Shown here piece by piece: positions 1 to 12,479 of a DNA stretch of 57,898 nucleotides. Position 1 is the first letter of the stretch. The number at the start of each line of letters is the position of its first letter. This DNA is from Alectoria sarmentosa. Taxonomy: Eukaryota > Ascomycota > Lecanoromycetes > Lecanorales > Parmeliaceae. The stretch is taken from assembly GCA_009733775.1 (NCBI GenBank), contig WOGZ01000219.1, forward strand, positions 1 through 57,898, given 5' to 3'. A program made the translations under genes and the position numbers. The notes beneath the pieces are model-generated. The model was not told the origin of the DNA and searched no databases. It saw only the letters and a list, made by a program, of their open reading frames with translations.

Positions 1-2765
1 TTATCATTAATAATTATCTCGCGTATTTCGTTATATTCGTTATCGATTTTATTCGTTTCGAACATTTTATAATAAAGAGAATCATTAATAATATTGATCT
101 CGAACTCGATATTATCGAGATTTAAACGATTCAATATAAAAATGATTTAATGTTGTTATTTAAGTCGTTCATTCGTAAGGTCGATAAGTTTACATTTAAT
201 TATTCGAATAAAAACATTAATTTTAAGATTTTATAATTTCGAATAATAAATGATTTTGATGTTATATTCGAATAATATATCGAGATATTTAATTTGATAA
301 CGACTTAAGTCACATTCTTTAACAAAATATATAAAACCTTTATAATTCGTGAATATTTTGATCGAAATGTCGATACATTTCAATTCGAATCGTTAATATT
401 TTAAATATTAAATAATAACGAATAATTTTTTATCGTAAATCTAATAATTGCATTCGATTAAAATTAGGTTTTTATTATAAAAGATTATTAAATGTAATAT
501 TTTTTCATTATTATATTATAATAATACTTCCTCATTAACATAATCGAAAAAATTCGTTTTCAAAATTATCTCTTTAAATCTATCGAAATGTCATAAAATA
601 AAAACTCGTATAACGTTGATTTTCAATTGAATAAAGACTTTTTGATAAACGAATAATCATTTATAAATAACATCTTTTTCTATAAAACGAATCATCGATT
701 TGATTATTTTCGAAAAGTCTTTTATAAACCTTTTATAAAAATTACAAAAATCGATAAAAACTTATATTTGCTTTAAATTTATAAGTTATATTTAATCGAT
801 AACGATTTATATCTTAATCGAATTTATTTATAATTTATCGATAAATATTAATAAATTTAAAAATTTGATTTTTTATATATAAAATTCGCATTTTAAAATG
901 TTTATTTATAAATCGATTTTTTATAACTTTTGAAAAATTAATTAAATATATTAAACGTGTTTCTTTTTAATTTTATTATAAATAAAAATATTATTCAAAT
1001 ATGCTTAATAAAAGTTATTTAAATATTCGAAAAGAATATCGTTCATATATTACTGATAAATAACAAAATTATTTATTAATTCAAATAAAAACATTCGATA
1101 TTTATATATTTCAAAAGATGTAACAAATGTAATAAAGTCTTTATTATCAAAATGTATTCGAAATTTATTAAAAGTAACGATAATGTTAAGTCATATAAAA
1201 TACTTGCAACCTTATATTTTTGTTAAAATCTCATTTATCAATAAAATAAAATATCGATTTCTTTTGGTGATAGCGTTTAACTTTCGATAATTCACATAAA
1301 ATCGTAAATCTTCATTTGATTTCTCAGCAAATAAAACAAATAAAATAAATAAAGTATAATTAAATACGATAAATTCTTTTTTTAGATGTTCGTTCAAATA
1401 TTTCTTAACTTATTCGAATTTATGATCTGATAATAAATAGATTCGATTTTTAAATAATGCATTTTTATTTGTTTTCTCAACAAATTTCAATTTGTGATTA
1501 TAAAAACGATGTGAAGATAATACGTTCGCTTATAATCTATTAAAAACATTTATATAATCATGATAATTTATAAGAAATTTATTAAACATCTCTTAAAAAG
1601 TGAGGGTTTTAACATTATTGATTTAAGCGTTCTTCGATATATATAATTTATAACATCTCTTGTATTTGATTTCGAAGTCGCATAAATATAACTTATTGAT
1701 TAATATGCGATTATCTCATTATAATTATGATATAATCTCGAAAAACTCATTAAAAATATCGTAAATCTCATTCATTATTAAAAAAAAGAGCTTGTTTTTT
1801 TTATTTCGAGTTAAATAATAATAAATCGATGCGTTAATTTTAACAATATCGATGAAATTAAACTTTTTGATCATTTTTTCTTTGAGTGCTCTAAATGTTA
1901 ATATCGATCTTTTTCTATTTGAAATGTCTTTGAAATAATTTATATCGAAATTATTTTCATTCGATTTATTTTCAACAATAAATTTAAAAGATCGTATAAT
2001 GATAATAAATAATATTTTTAATAAAAACGATAAATTCTTAAGTGTTAATATCTTATTATCGTTATATTTATATCGTTTAAATACAAATAACATTTTATCT
2101 TTTAACATATCGAATACGATTTCATGTTTGTTCATTTATGACTTTTCGAAAATCAAATCATATTATTTTAACGAAACGATAAAAATAAGACAAAATCCTT
2201 TTTTATAATTATATATATTCAAAATAAATAAAAGACAATAAGTAATAAATTGTTTAAACAATCGTTCATCATAATTTTATAATAATTTTGACTTGAAAAG
2301 AAAATAAAACTCGATTTATAAGCGTTTATATATTTCAAATATAATGATTTTATTAATAACGATATAAACCTCGATGCATTCGCAATTTATAAAAAAATTC
2401 GTAAATATTATTTATCGACTTTATGATAATAATGTAATTGTTATTCGAAAAAAACGTTATATTAAAAAATTATTTGAAATATTCGTTAAACACACGTTCG
2501 TATTATCTTCTATCGTGATTTTGAAAAAAATTAATCTTTTCCCGAATCATTAAAAGAGTCTTTTAAATCATCGTCGTCGTTATTATTCATTTTTATAATA
2601 TACATTCAAATAACTTTCTTATTCGATTGAAAATAATTACGTTTAATATGTTTAACTTGATTATAATTATAACATATAAACTTTTTAACATCGATTTCGA
2701 CTTTAATTTTAATAAGTGAAATCGATATAATAAGTTTTATAAATGTTGTTATAATGCGAATAATT
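1..2765 (-). mobile_element. Outer Ty3/Gypsy copy, 3' portion (RIP-degraded)
   Basis: Minus-strand remnant of the same chromovirus family as the inner element; it aligns along its length with about 5,120-7,878. Reading right to left it holds the degraded Gag zinc knuckle (about 2,640-2,690), a protease/linker piece (1,725-2,135) and reverse transcriptase (1,212-1,560, with a recognisable LRFYVNYRKLNAITKRNRY block). The RT catalytic motif at 990-1,001 reads YLNN instead of YLDD. Many CAA/CAG/TGG codons have become stops, so no intact protein survives. It continues beyond the left window edge. At 2,766 it is interrupted by the inner element and resumes at 9,866. Confidence 0.85.
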
Positions 2766-2969
2766 TGTTAAAATTAATATAAAATTATATTATATGAGTG
2801 TATTAAATAAGACAACTAAGTGAAAAGAAAGTATATACATAAAAAAAAGACATTTATATGAAAATAAATGCTTTTATTAAGTCACGCTAAGTTCAATTAA
2901 GTAATGTTAAAAAAATGTGATGTTAAAGAAAAGTTAGTTTTATTAAAAATGTAGAATACGCTCGTAACA
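2766..2969 (-). repeat. 3' LTR of inner chromovirus
   Basis: 204 bp, TGTTA...TAACA. It closely matches 9,662-9,865 and 11,637-11,840, with differences that are mainly C/T and G/A. It is flanked on the left by the taatt target duplication and on the right by the purine-rich tract of the element. Confidence 0.9.
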
Positions 2970-3893
2970 TTATTCTCTTCTCTCAAAAAGCGATGTTTTA
3001 ACGCTATAAAAATCGAAGAAGTGTGCTTATAATTTATCTTATATCTTCGAAACATTTAATTGATAATTATTCTCAATTGAAGAAAGATGATAATAACAAT
3101 AATAACAACATGTCGTGAGAAGTTCGTTTATAACACCGTCGATGTTATAATGTTTTATCATTTCAAAGATTCAAAAATGACGTAATTTAATAAAGAATTA
3201 ACGTCATAATTATCGTTAAAACATTTAAGTGTTTAATGTTATTTAATATTTTATATTTTGAATAAAGAAAGGATCGTAGAAATCAAGCGATATAATTGAA
3301 CGAGGTTTTTCGAATCGAATCGAGCCGCAGACGTTAAATCTTATTTGAAATTTATATGTGTTTTGATAATATTCTAAATAGTTTTTCTTTATAAGTTATC
3401 ATATATGTGATATCGAATAAGGTTAACAATAACGATAATAAGGTTTTAAGACGACGTTAAGAGGCTTTAAAAGATGTTTATAATGTGAATAACGAGGGTC
3501 ACGCGTTCGTTTGAACCTTAAATCAACACGTCATCATCGTCGATATCGATTTGAAAAAATGACGTGAAAACGCACGCACAATAATCGAAAATTATATACA
3601 ATCGCCGTCACTTATTATAACAACGACGATTGTAAAAAAGAAAAAAAAAAGAGAAAGAGTGAATGATAAGGTCTTTTTATAAATCAATCGCTAACTCAAT
3701 CAAATAATGTTTAATCTTCTTATCTTGATTTGTTTAAATATCTTTTATAAAAGTCTTTTATTATATTTTTTACATTATCGAATTCATCTTTGTTAATATT
3801 ATATTAATTGAAATCTTTATCGACGTTTTCTCATTTAACCTTATATTTAAAATGATTTCATAATTTCTTTAAATTTAATATATCTTCGACTAC

Positions 3894-4214
3894 TCATTTA
3901 TTTTTATTTTTAACGATAATAACTTTAAAAAATGAATTCTTTTGATCAAATAATGAATTAATAATAACGAGATTTAAGAATTTAAAATGAAAAACGTTAT
4001 AAATTTTTATAATCTTAAATAATTTCAATTTGTAGAAAGAATCGATAATGAATATGATTTTGAATAAATCGAACATCTTATCGTTCAATTTCTTAAATGA
4101 TTTATTAATAATGATGTTTTTGTTATTAAGAAAAACGAGATCGTCTTTCTTAAACGTTATATCTTTTTTATAACGATTAATTTGTTCGATTATCGCAAAT
4201 TGTGTTTTATTCAA
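3894..4214 (-). pseudogene. Integrase C-terminal segment of inner element
   Basis: A 106-residue stop-free stretch matching the post-core part of Gypsy integrases: the KKDDLVFLNNKNI motif corresponds to the usual GD.VWLSTKNI, then KKLNDKMFDLFKI (KLDDKRIGPFKV) and YNVFHFKFL (HPVFHVSLL). A chromodomain-like stretch with a VVEDILNL motif follows downstream on the minus strand. This is the longest readable piece of the pol 3' end and is not a host gene. Confidence 0.8.
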
Positions 4215-6327
4215 GTTATCGCGTATATAAACGAGAACGTTTTATATATAATCAATAATATCCTTTACTTTTATAACATTAAAACGTTTTCGAATAATAA
4301 CGTAATTAATAATATTAAAATTAAAGCTTATACGAAAATAAAAACCTTTATTTATATAAAAAAACGACATATTCGTAAAGGTTAAAACATTATTATTATT
4401 CGCAAATTCGGTTATGAATATTCATTTAATTCAATCGTTTTATATATAATTACAATAAATACGCAAATAACGTTTCAAGTTTTAATTATTTCGTTTCGTT
4501 TATTCATTTATTTTAAAATAAAAGATCGTAAATAACTTAACTTGAATATCGAGTCTTTTGCAAAAAGATTTTCATATTATAATAACAAATTATAAATCTC
4601 GATCGAATATTATTAATGTTGATAATTCGTATATACGAAAGATTTCGTTAATAAACATTTTAATAATGTTTTTAATAAATGTGTCATTATTTTCCGTCGT
4701 GCATGATACGTAATAATGCTCTTTAATTAAACGATCAATTATAATTTATATAACGTTATAATCTTTTAATAATAATAAATCGACGATGAAGTTTATAAAA
4801 ATGTTTTATTAACGTTTTTGTGAAATTGAAAATAATTATAATAAATCATGTTCACGATATTTAAAAACTTTGATTCTCTTGCAAATTTAATAATTGTTAA
4901 CATATATAACGATTATTATTCTTATACTTTTTCAATAATATTCTCGCTTGAATAATTTATATATACAAACAACTTTTAAATGCTCACATATAAATTGATC
5001 GTATATTTTTTAAATAATAACGATATACATTAATTTAGATACTTATAAACGATCTTTATAATAAAAAATATCGTTCGCGATAATGCATTTATTGAATGTG
5101 ATATATTTCAACTTTTTTCTATCATTAATAATTGCCTCGCGTATTTCGTTATATTCGTTATCGATTTTATTCACTTTAAACATTTTATAAAAAGAGAATC
5201 ATTGATAACATTAATCTCGAACTCGATATCATCGAAATTTAAACGATTCGATATAAAATAATTTGATATTATTGCCTAAATCGTTCATTTATAAAATTAA
5301 TAAATTTACATTTAATTATTCGAGTGAGAACATCAATTTTAAAGTTTTATAATTTCGAACGATAAATGATTTTAATATTATATTCGAATAACATATTAAA
5401 ATATTTAACTTAATAACGATTTAAATCACGTTTTTCAACAAAATATATAAGATTTTTATAATTCGTGAATATTTTAATCGAAATATTAATAGATTTTAAT
5501 TCAGGTCGTTAATGTTTTAAATATCGAATAATAACGAATAATTTTTTATCGTAAATTTGATAATTGCATTCGATCGAAATTAAATTTTTGTTATAAAAGA
5601 TTATTAAATGTAATAATCTTTCATTATTATATTATAATAATATTTTTTCGTTAATATAATCGAAAAAATTCGTTTTTAAAATTGTTTTTTTAAATTTATC
5701 GAAATGTCGCAAAATAAAAGTTTATATAACGTTAATTTTTAATTAAATAAAGACTTTTTAATAAACGAGTGATTATTCGTAAATAACATCTTTTTTTATA
5801 AAACGAATTATCGATTTAATTATTTTCGAGAAATCTTTTATAAATCTTTTATAAAAATTATAAAAATCGATAAAGATTTATATTTACTTTAAATTTGTAA
5901 ATTGTGTTTAATTAACGACAATTTATATTTTAATCGAATTTATTCGTAATTTATCGATAAATATTAATAAATTTAAAAATTTGATTTTTTATATATGAAA
6001 TTCGCATTTGAGAATGTTCATTTATAAATCGATTTTTTATAACTTTTAAAGAATTAATCGAACGTATTAAATGTGTTTCTTTTTGATCTTATTATAAATA
6101 AAGATATCGTTTAAATATGCTTAACAAAAGTCATTCAAATATTCAAAAAAGATGTCGTTTATGTATTGTTAATAAATAATAAAATCATTTGTCAATTTAA
6201 ATGAAAACATTTAATATTTGTATACTTTAAAAAATATAATAAATGTAATAAAGTTCTCGCTATTTAAATGTATTCGAAATTTATTGAAAACAACGATAAT
6301 GTCAAATCGTATAAAATATTTATAATC

Positions 6328-6645
6328 TTATATTCTTGTCAAAATCTTATTTATTAATAAAATAAGATATCGATTTCTTTTGATAATAACGTTTAGTTTT
6401 CGATAATTCACACAAAATCGCAAATCTTCATTTGATTTTTTAATAAATAAAACAAATGAGGCGAATAAAGTATAATTAAATACGATAAATTCTTTCTTTA
6501 AATGTTCGTTTAAATATTTCTTGATTTGTTCGAATTTATGACTTGATAATAAATAAATTCGATTTTTAAATAATACATTTTTATTTGTTTTTTTAACGAA
6601 TTTCAGTTTGTGATCATAGAAACGATATAAAAATAATATGTTCAT
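6328..6645 (-). pseudogene. Reverse transcriptase N-terminal segment of inner element
   Basis: A 105-residue open stretch with the diagnostic Gypsy RT series: YDHKLKF, FEQIKKYLNEHLKKEFI and LRFCVNYRKLNVIIKRNRY. It is the same region as 1,212-1,397 in the outer copy but is less damaged here. It joins in order to the YLND catalytic remnant at 6,106-6,117. Confidence 0.85.
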
Positions 6646-9600
6646 TTGTGATTTATCAAAAACATTTGCGTAATCATAATAATTTATAAGAAATTTGTTA
6701 AAAACCTTTTAAAAAGTGAGGGTTTCAGCATTATGAATTTAAGCGTCCTTCGATATATATAATTTATAACATTTTTTATATTTAATTTCGAAATCGCATA
6801 AATATAATTTATTAATCAATATTCGATTATCTCGTTATAACTATAATATAACCTCGAGAGATTTATTAAAAATATCGTAGATTTCATTTATTATCAAAGA
6901 AAAGAGCTTGTTTTCTTTGTTTCGAATTAAATAATAATAAATCGATATATCAATTTCAACAATATCGATGAAATCGGGCTTTTTGATCATTTTTTTCTTA
7001 AGTGCTTTAAATGTTAATGTCGACCTTTTTTTATTCGAGATATCTTTGAAATGATATATATCAAAATTATTTTCATTCGATTCATTTTTAATAATAAATT
7101 TAAAAAATCGTATAATGATAATAAATGATATTTTTGATAAAAACGATAGATTTTCAAATGCTAATGTCTTATTATCGTTATATTCACATTATTTAAACAT
7201 AAACAATATCTTATCTTTTAACATATCGAGTACGATTTCATATTTATTCATTCATGATTTTTTGAGAATCAAATCGTGTTATTTTAATAAAGTAATAAAA
7301 ATAAAATAAGATCTTTTTTTATAATCATATATATTCAAAATAAATAAAAGACAATAAATAATAAATTGTTCGAACAATCGCTCATCATAATCTCATAATG
7401 ATTTTAACTTAAAAAGAGAATAAAACTCGATTTATAAACATTTATATATCTCAAATACGATAATTTCATTAATAACGATATAAACCCCGATACATTCGCA
7501 ATTTATAAAAGAATTTGAAAATATCATTTATCGATTTTATAATAATAACGTAATTATCACTCGAAAAAAACGTCATATTAAGAAATTATTTGAAATATTC
7601 GTTAAACACACGTTTATACTATTTCTTATCGTGATTTTAAAAGAAATTAATCTTTTCCCGAGTCATTCGAAGAGTCTTTTAAATCATCATCATTATTATT
7701 CATTTTCATAATATACATTCGAATAATTTTCTTATTCGATTGAGAGCAATCACGCTTAATGTGTTTAATTTAATTATAATTATAACACATAAGCTTTTTA
7801 ACATCGATTTCGATTTTAATTTTAATAAATGAAATCGATATAATAGATTTTATAGATGTTATTGTGATGCGAATAATTCTCGTTATTATTAAGATAATTA
7901 ATTTTCTTACTAAAAATGTAATTTTAAATGTGAATGTTTTAAACTTTTTTTCGTATTTAACACGCTGAATGTTGTTTAATTTTCGTAAATATTTTTTAAC
8001 AAATGTTAACTCGCTAAAGTTTTCATATGCGTCTTAATTTTTTCGTAAACCTTCACGAATCTTTAAACGTAAGTGTCGTATTATATTATCTTTGTTTTTA
8101 TTAATAATTTAATTAAATCGAATAAAGTCGACGTAAAACTTTATAAAAAATATGATATCTTGTTAAAAAGAGTTATATTGTCGTTCAACATTGTTTTATC
8201 GATTAAAGTTCTCGTAAATATTAATCAAATCATTCATAATTTTTTTATAGAATTGATATGAATTCGAACAATTTTTTAATCGATATTTTATGATTTATTT
8301 TAAAGCTTTTTCTTTTAGTTTAAAAATGACATAAATTAATTTGAATTCAGCAATAAAATATTAATCATAATTGATAATAAGTTTGTGATTCATTTTGAAA
8401 AATCAATCGTTTTATATAAGACTCTTTTTATTCGTAAAGATAAAAGAGTTAAATAGTTTAAAAGACTTATCTTTTTTTGATATAAGTTAATTTTTGAATC
8501 TATTATAAGAAAGTTCGTCTTTTAAATCTTTTTTTAAATTCTTTTTCAGTGATTAAAGTTTAATTATATTGATTTTTCGTTATAATTATGTCATTTGCTT
8601 TTATTAATCACGAACGATGTTATTCGATTATTAAATCATTTATTTCGATTAATATAAAGAATTTATAATCTCGTCTTTATCGATAATAATCTTATAAAAA
8701 CGAAATGAAAACTCGCGAAAATCGTCTCGTTTAAAACGAAATTAATTTAACATATTAAGAAACTTTATAAATGCAATTTTCGCTCAATATAGTAGTTACT
8801 TATTAATAAAAATATATTATAAATTTAACTCATGATACTTAAAAAGGTCTTTAAGATCTTTAAATATGATTGAAATACGACGTGATTTAATTTTGTTTAA
8901 AAGACCTTAAATGTGATTTATTTTTTTCATTTCGATAAAGATTATTAATAAAAAAGAAAATAAAAGAGAAGAAAAAGAAGAGAAGTTTAAATATTTCGAA
9001 AGATATAATGTTAGAAAATACTATAACAAAAAAGAGTGTTAACATTTCTTATTTGATATGTTTAATGATTTTCGTATAACAAAGAAATTTGATTTTAATA
9101 CATAAAAAACAACAAAAGGTGCTATTCAATCGTTTATTCATTTATTAAACTTTTATAAAAATAATGTGTTAATTGAATAACGTCTTTTTAGTTTCATTAT
9201 TTATATAAAAGGTATTTATTATGTCGTCATCGATTTCGTGCGAAAAAACTTGATAATGCGAAGTGAAGAAGAAAAACTTTGAAAGATTATAAAATCGTGA
9301 TATAAAATCGTGATTTCTTATTCGATGATGATGTCGTGAAAGATTTAAATACCTTTGATAATGATTTTTCGAACGATATAATCGATATTATATTAATTTG
9401 AATTGTATAAAAATAATGTGTGATTATTTCTTTCGATTCGTTAATCAAATAAATGTTTTAATATCTTTTTTATACTCGTTATTGTTGATAAAACGAATCG
9501 CTATCTCGATACGAATTATTCGAATTTTAATTATCGTAAGTGACTTGACTTAAAAATATGATATTTTAATAGTTTTTATATCTTAATAAAGTTCTTATTA

Positions 9601-9661
9601 ACACGATTCTTTGAATTCGTTAATTAATACGAATGAAATAAATAAGATGATTTAATTATAA

Positions 9662-9865
9662 TGTTAAAACTAATATAAAATTATATTTTATAAATATATT
9701 AAATAAGATAATTAAATGAAGAGAAAGTATATATATAAAAAAAAGACATTTATATAAAAATAAATGCTTTTATTAAGTCACGTTAAGTTCAATCGAATAG
9801 TGTCAAAAGAATATGATGTTAAAGGGAAATCAATCTTATTAAGAATGTAGGGTACGCTCGTAACA
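9662..9865 (-). repeat. 5' LTR of inner chromovirus
   Basis: 204 bp, TGTTA...TAACA, paired with 2,766-2,969. The sequence immediately to its right (taattctcgtt) continues the interrupted gag of the outer copy. The inner element carries the uninterrupted version of that site at about 7,868-7,890. Confidence 0.9.
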
Positions 9866-11636
9866 TAATTCTCGTTGTTAAAATAATTAATTTTCTTATT
9901 GAAAAAGCAATTTTAAATGTGAATGTCTTAGATTTTTTTTCATATTTAGCACATTAAATGTTGTTTAATTTTCGTAAATATTCTTTAATAGATGTTAATT
10001 CGCTAAAACTTTCATATGCGTTTCAATTCTTTCGTAAACCTTCACGAATCTTCAAACGTAAATATCGTATTATATTATTTTTATCTTTATCGATAATCTA
10101 ATTTAATCAAATGAAATCGATATAAAATTTTATAAAAAATATAATATCTTGCTGAAATGAGTTATATTGCCGTTTCGCATTATTTTATCAATTAAAATCC
10201 TCGTAAATATCGATCAAATCATTCATTATCTCTTTATAAAATTGATATAAATTTAAATAATTTCTTAATCGACGTTTCATGATCTATTTTAAAGCTTTTC
10301 CTTTTAATTTAAAAATGACATAAATTAATTTAAACTCAACAGTAAAATATTAATTATGATTGATAATAAATTTATGATTTATTTTAAAAAATCAGTCGTT
10401 TCATATAAAATTCTTTTTATTCGTAAAAATAAGAAAATTAAATAATTTGAAAAATTTATCCTTTTTCGATATAGATCGATTCTTGAATTTATTATAAAAA
10501 AAATCGTTTTTTGAATCCTCTTTTAAATTCTTTTTTAATAATTAAAGCTTTATTATATTAATTTTTCGTTATAATTATGTTATTTATTTTTATTAATCAC
10601 GAGCGATGTTATTCGATTATTGAGTTATTTATTTCGATTAATGTAAAAAATTCATGACCTCGTCTTTATCGATAATAATCTTATAAAAACGAGATGAAAA
10701 TTCGCGAAAATCGTCTCGTTTAAAACGAAATTGATTTAATATATCAAGAAATTTCTTAAATGCAATTTTCGTTCAATGTAATAACTATTTATTAATAAAA
10801 ATATATTATAAATTTAACTTATAATGTTGAGAAAGATCTTCGAGATCTTCAAATATGATTAAAATACGACGTGATTTGATTTTATTCAAAAGATTTTAAA
10901 TGTGATTTATTTTTTTCATTTCGATAAAGATCATCGATAAAAAAGAAAATAAAAGAGAAAAAAAAGAAAAAGAATTTAAATACTTCGAAAGATATAATGT
11001 TAAAGAGTATTATGATAAAAAAGAGTGTTAACATTTCTTATTTAATGTGTTTAATAATTTTCATATAATAAAGAAATTTGATTTTAGCACATAAAAAATA
11101 ACAAAAAATGTTATTTAATCGTTTATTTATTTATTAAACTTTCGTGAAAATAATATATTAATTAAATAACGTTTTTTTAATTTCGTTATTTATGTAAAGA
11201 ATATTTATTATATCGTCGTCGATTTCGTGTGAAAAAATTTAATAATGCGAAATGAAAAAAAAAACTTTAAAAAATTATAAAATCGTGATTTCTTATCTGA
11301 TAATAATATCGTGAAAGATTTAAATATCTTTAATAATGATCTTTCGAACGATATAATCGATATTGTCTTAACTTGAGTTATATAAAAATGATATATAATT
11401 ATTTCTTTCGATTCGTTAATTAAACGAATGTTTTAATATCTTTTTTATATTCGTTATTGTTAACGAAATGAATCGCTATCTCGATGCGAGCTATTCGAAT
11501 TTTAATTGTCGTAAGTGATTTAATTTAGGAATACGATATTTTAATAATTTTTATGTCTTAATAAAGTCTTTATTAACACGATTCTTTAAATTCATTAATT
11601 GATACGAATGAAATAAATAAGATAACTTAATTATAA
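9866..11636 (-). mobile_element. Outer chromovirus copy, 5' gag portion
   Basis: About 1.77 kb that aligns end to end with the inner element's gag region (about 7,873-9,661). Together with 1-2,765 it forms the outer element into which the inner one inserted. It is heavily AT-biased with no usable reading frame. Confidence 0.85.
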
Positions 11637-11840
11637 TATTAAAATCAATATAAAATTATATCATATAAATGTATTAAATAAGATAATAAAGTGAAAAAAA
11701 AGTATATACATAAAAAGAAAACATTTATATGAGAATAAATGCCTTTATCAAATCACGTTAAGCTCAATCGAATAATGTTAAAGAAATGTGATATTAAAGA
11801 AAAGTTAATTTTATTAAGAATATAAAGTACGCTTATAATA
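11637..11840 (-). repeat. 5' LTR of outer chromovirus
   Basis: A third 204-bp LTR copy. Its ends have decayed to TATTA...TAATA, exactly the G-to-A and C-to-T changes expected from TGTTA...TAACA. It marks the right end of the outer element; the matching 3' LTR must lie left of the window. Confidence 0.85.
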
Positions 11841-12479
11841 AACGTAACAATTCATCCTTATCGATTTCTCATTTCGAAAGTTCATTTTATTTAATAGCGT
11901 GTTTTTAATGTTATTTCTTATTCGTAACGAAAGCGTCTTTACGTTATAATTTAAATAATTATATAATTATCAATTTTCGTAATTTTAAATAAAATCTTTT
12001 CGATTTTAAAATATAATAAATTAAAAGTCGAAATAATATCGTAACGTTTAAAATGCGTGTTCGTTTATTAAGCATTTTCTCATTCAAGTTTATAATTTAA
12101 ATATTTATGATGATAATATTATTTAATCGCTTTATTAATGCTGCGAATTTGATTATAATAAATACATTATTGCGTTTTTATAAATCAAATTAATATTTTT
12201 GATTGCGAAACTTATTTCGTAAAATAAAAAACAAATCATTATTATTATTTTTATTATTATTCGATTTAATAATGTTAGATTTTTTTGACGACGTATTTAT
12301 AAAATTGAATTTATTTTTATAATATTCGATTATAAAGTTAAACGCAATTAATTTTTTAATTTAACGAATTTATTTCGCATTGAATTTCTTTATCGTTATA
12401 AAATAACATAAATTGTTATAATTTAAGATCACACGAATGAGATGCTTACTTTTTTATAAATAATGTTTTTAATTCTTAA

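Larger units (their letters stand above)
2766..9865 (-). mobile_element. Complete RIP-inactivated Ty3/Gypsy chromovirus, nested
   Basis: A full-length LTR retrotransposon (7,100 bp) read on the minus strand. Two 204-bp LTRs (2,766-2,969 and 9,662-9,865) start TGTTA and end TAACA. The host sequence taatt is duplicated at 2,761-2,765 and 9,866-9,870. A polypurine tract (minus-strand GAGAGAAGAG, 2,975-2,984) sits next to the 3' LTR. Order from the 5' LTR: Gag (about 9,650-7,700, zinc knuckle C-x2-Y-x4-H-x4-C at 7,746-7,787 with an in-frame stop), protease/linker (about 7,300-6,900), RT (6,640-6,050; catalytic motif YLND at 6,106-6,117), RNase H, integrase core (IIDRLIKEHYYVSC near 4,720; FDRDLQFV near 4,600), integrase C-terminus (3,894-4,214) and a chromodomain-like tail with stops at expected Trp codons (about 3,720-3,895). 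PR-RT-RH-IN order with a chromodomain defines a chromovirus. No primer-binding site is recognisable. Confidence 0.9.
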
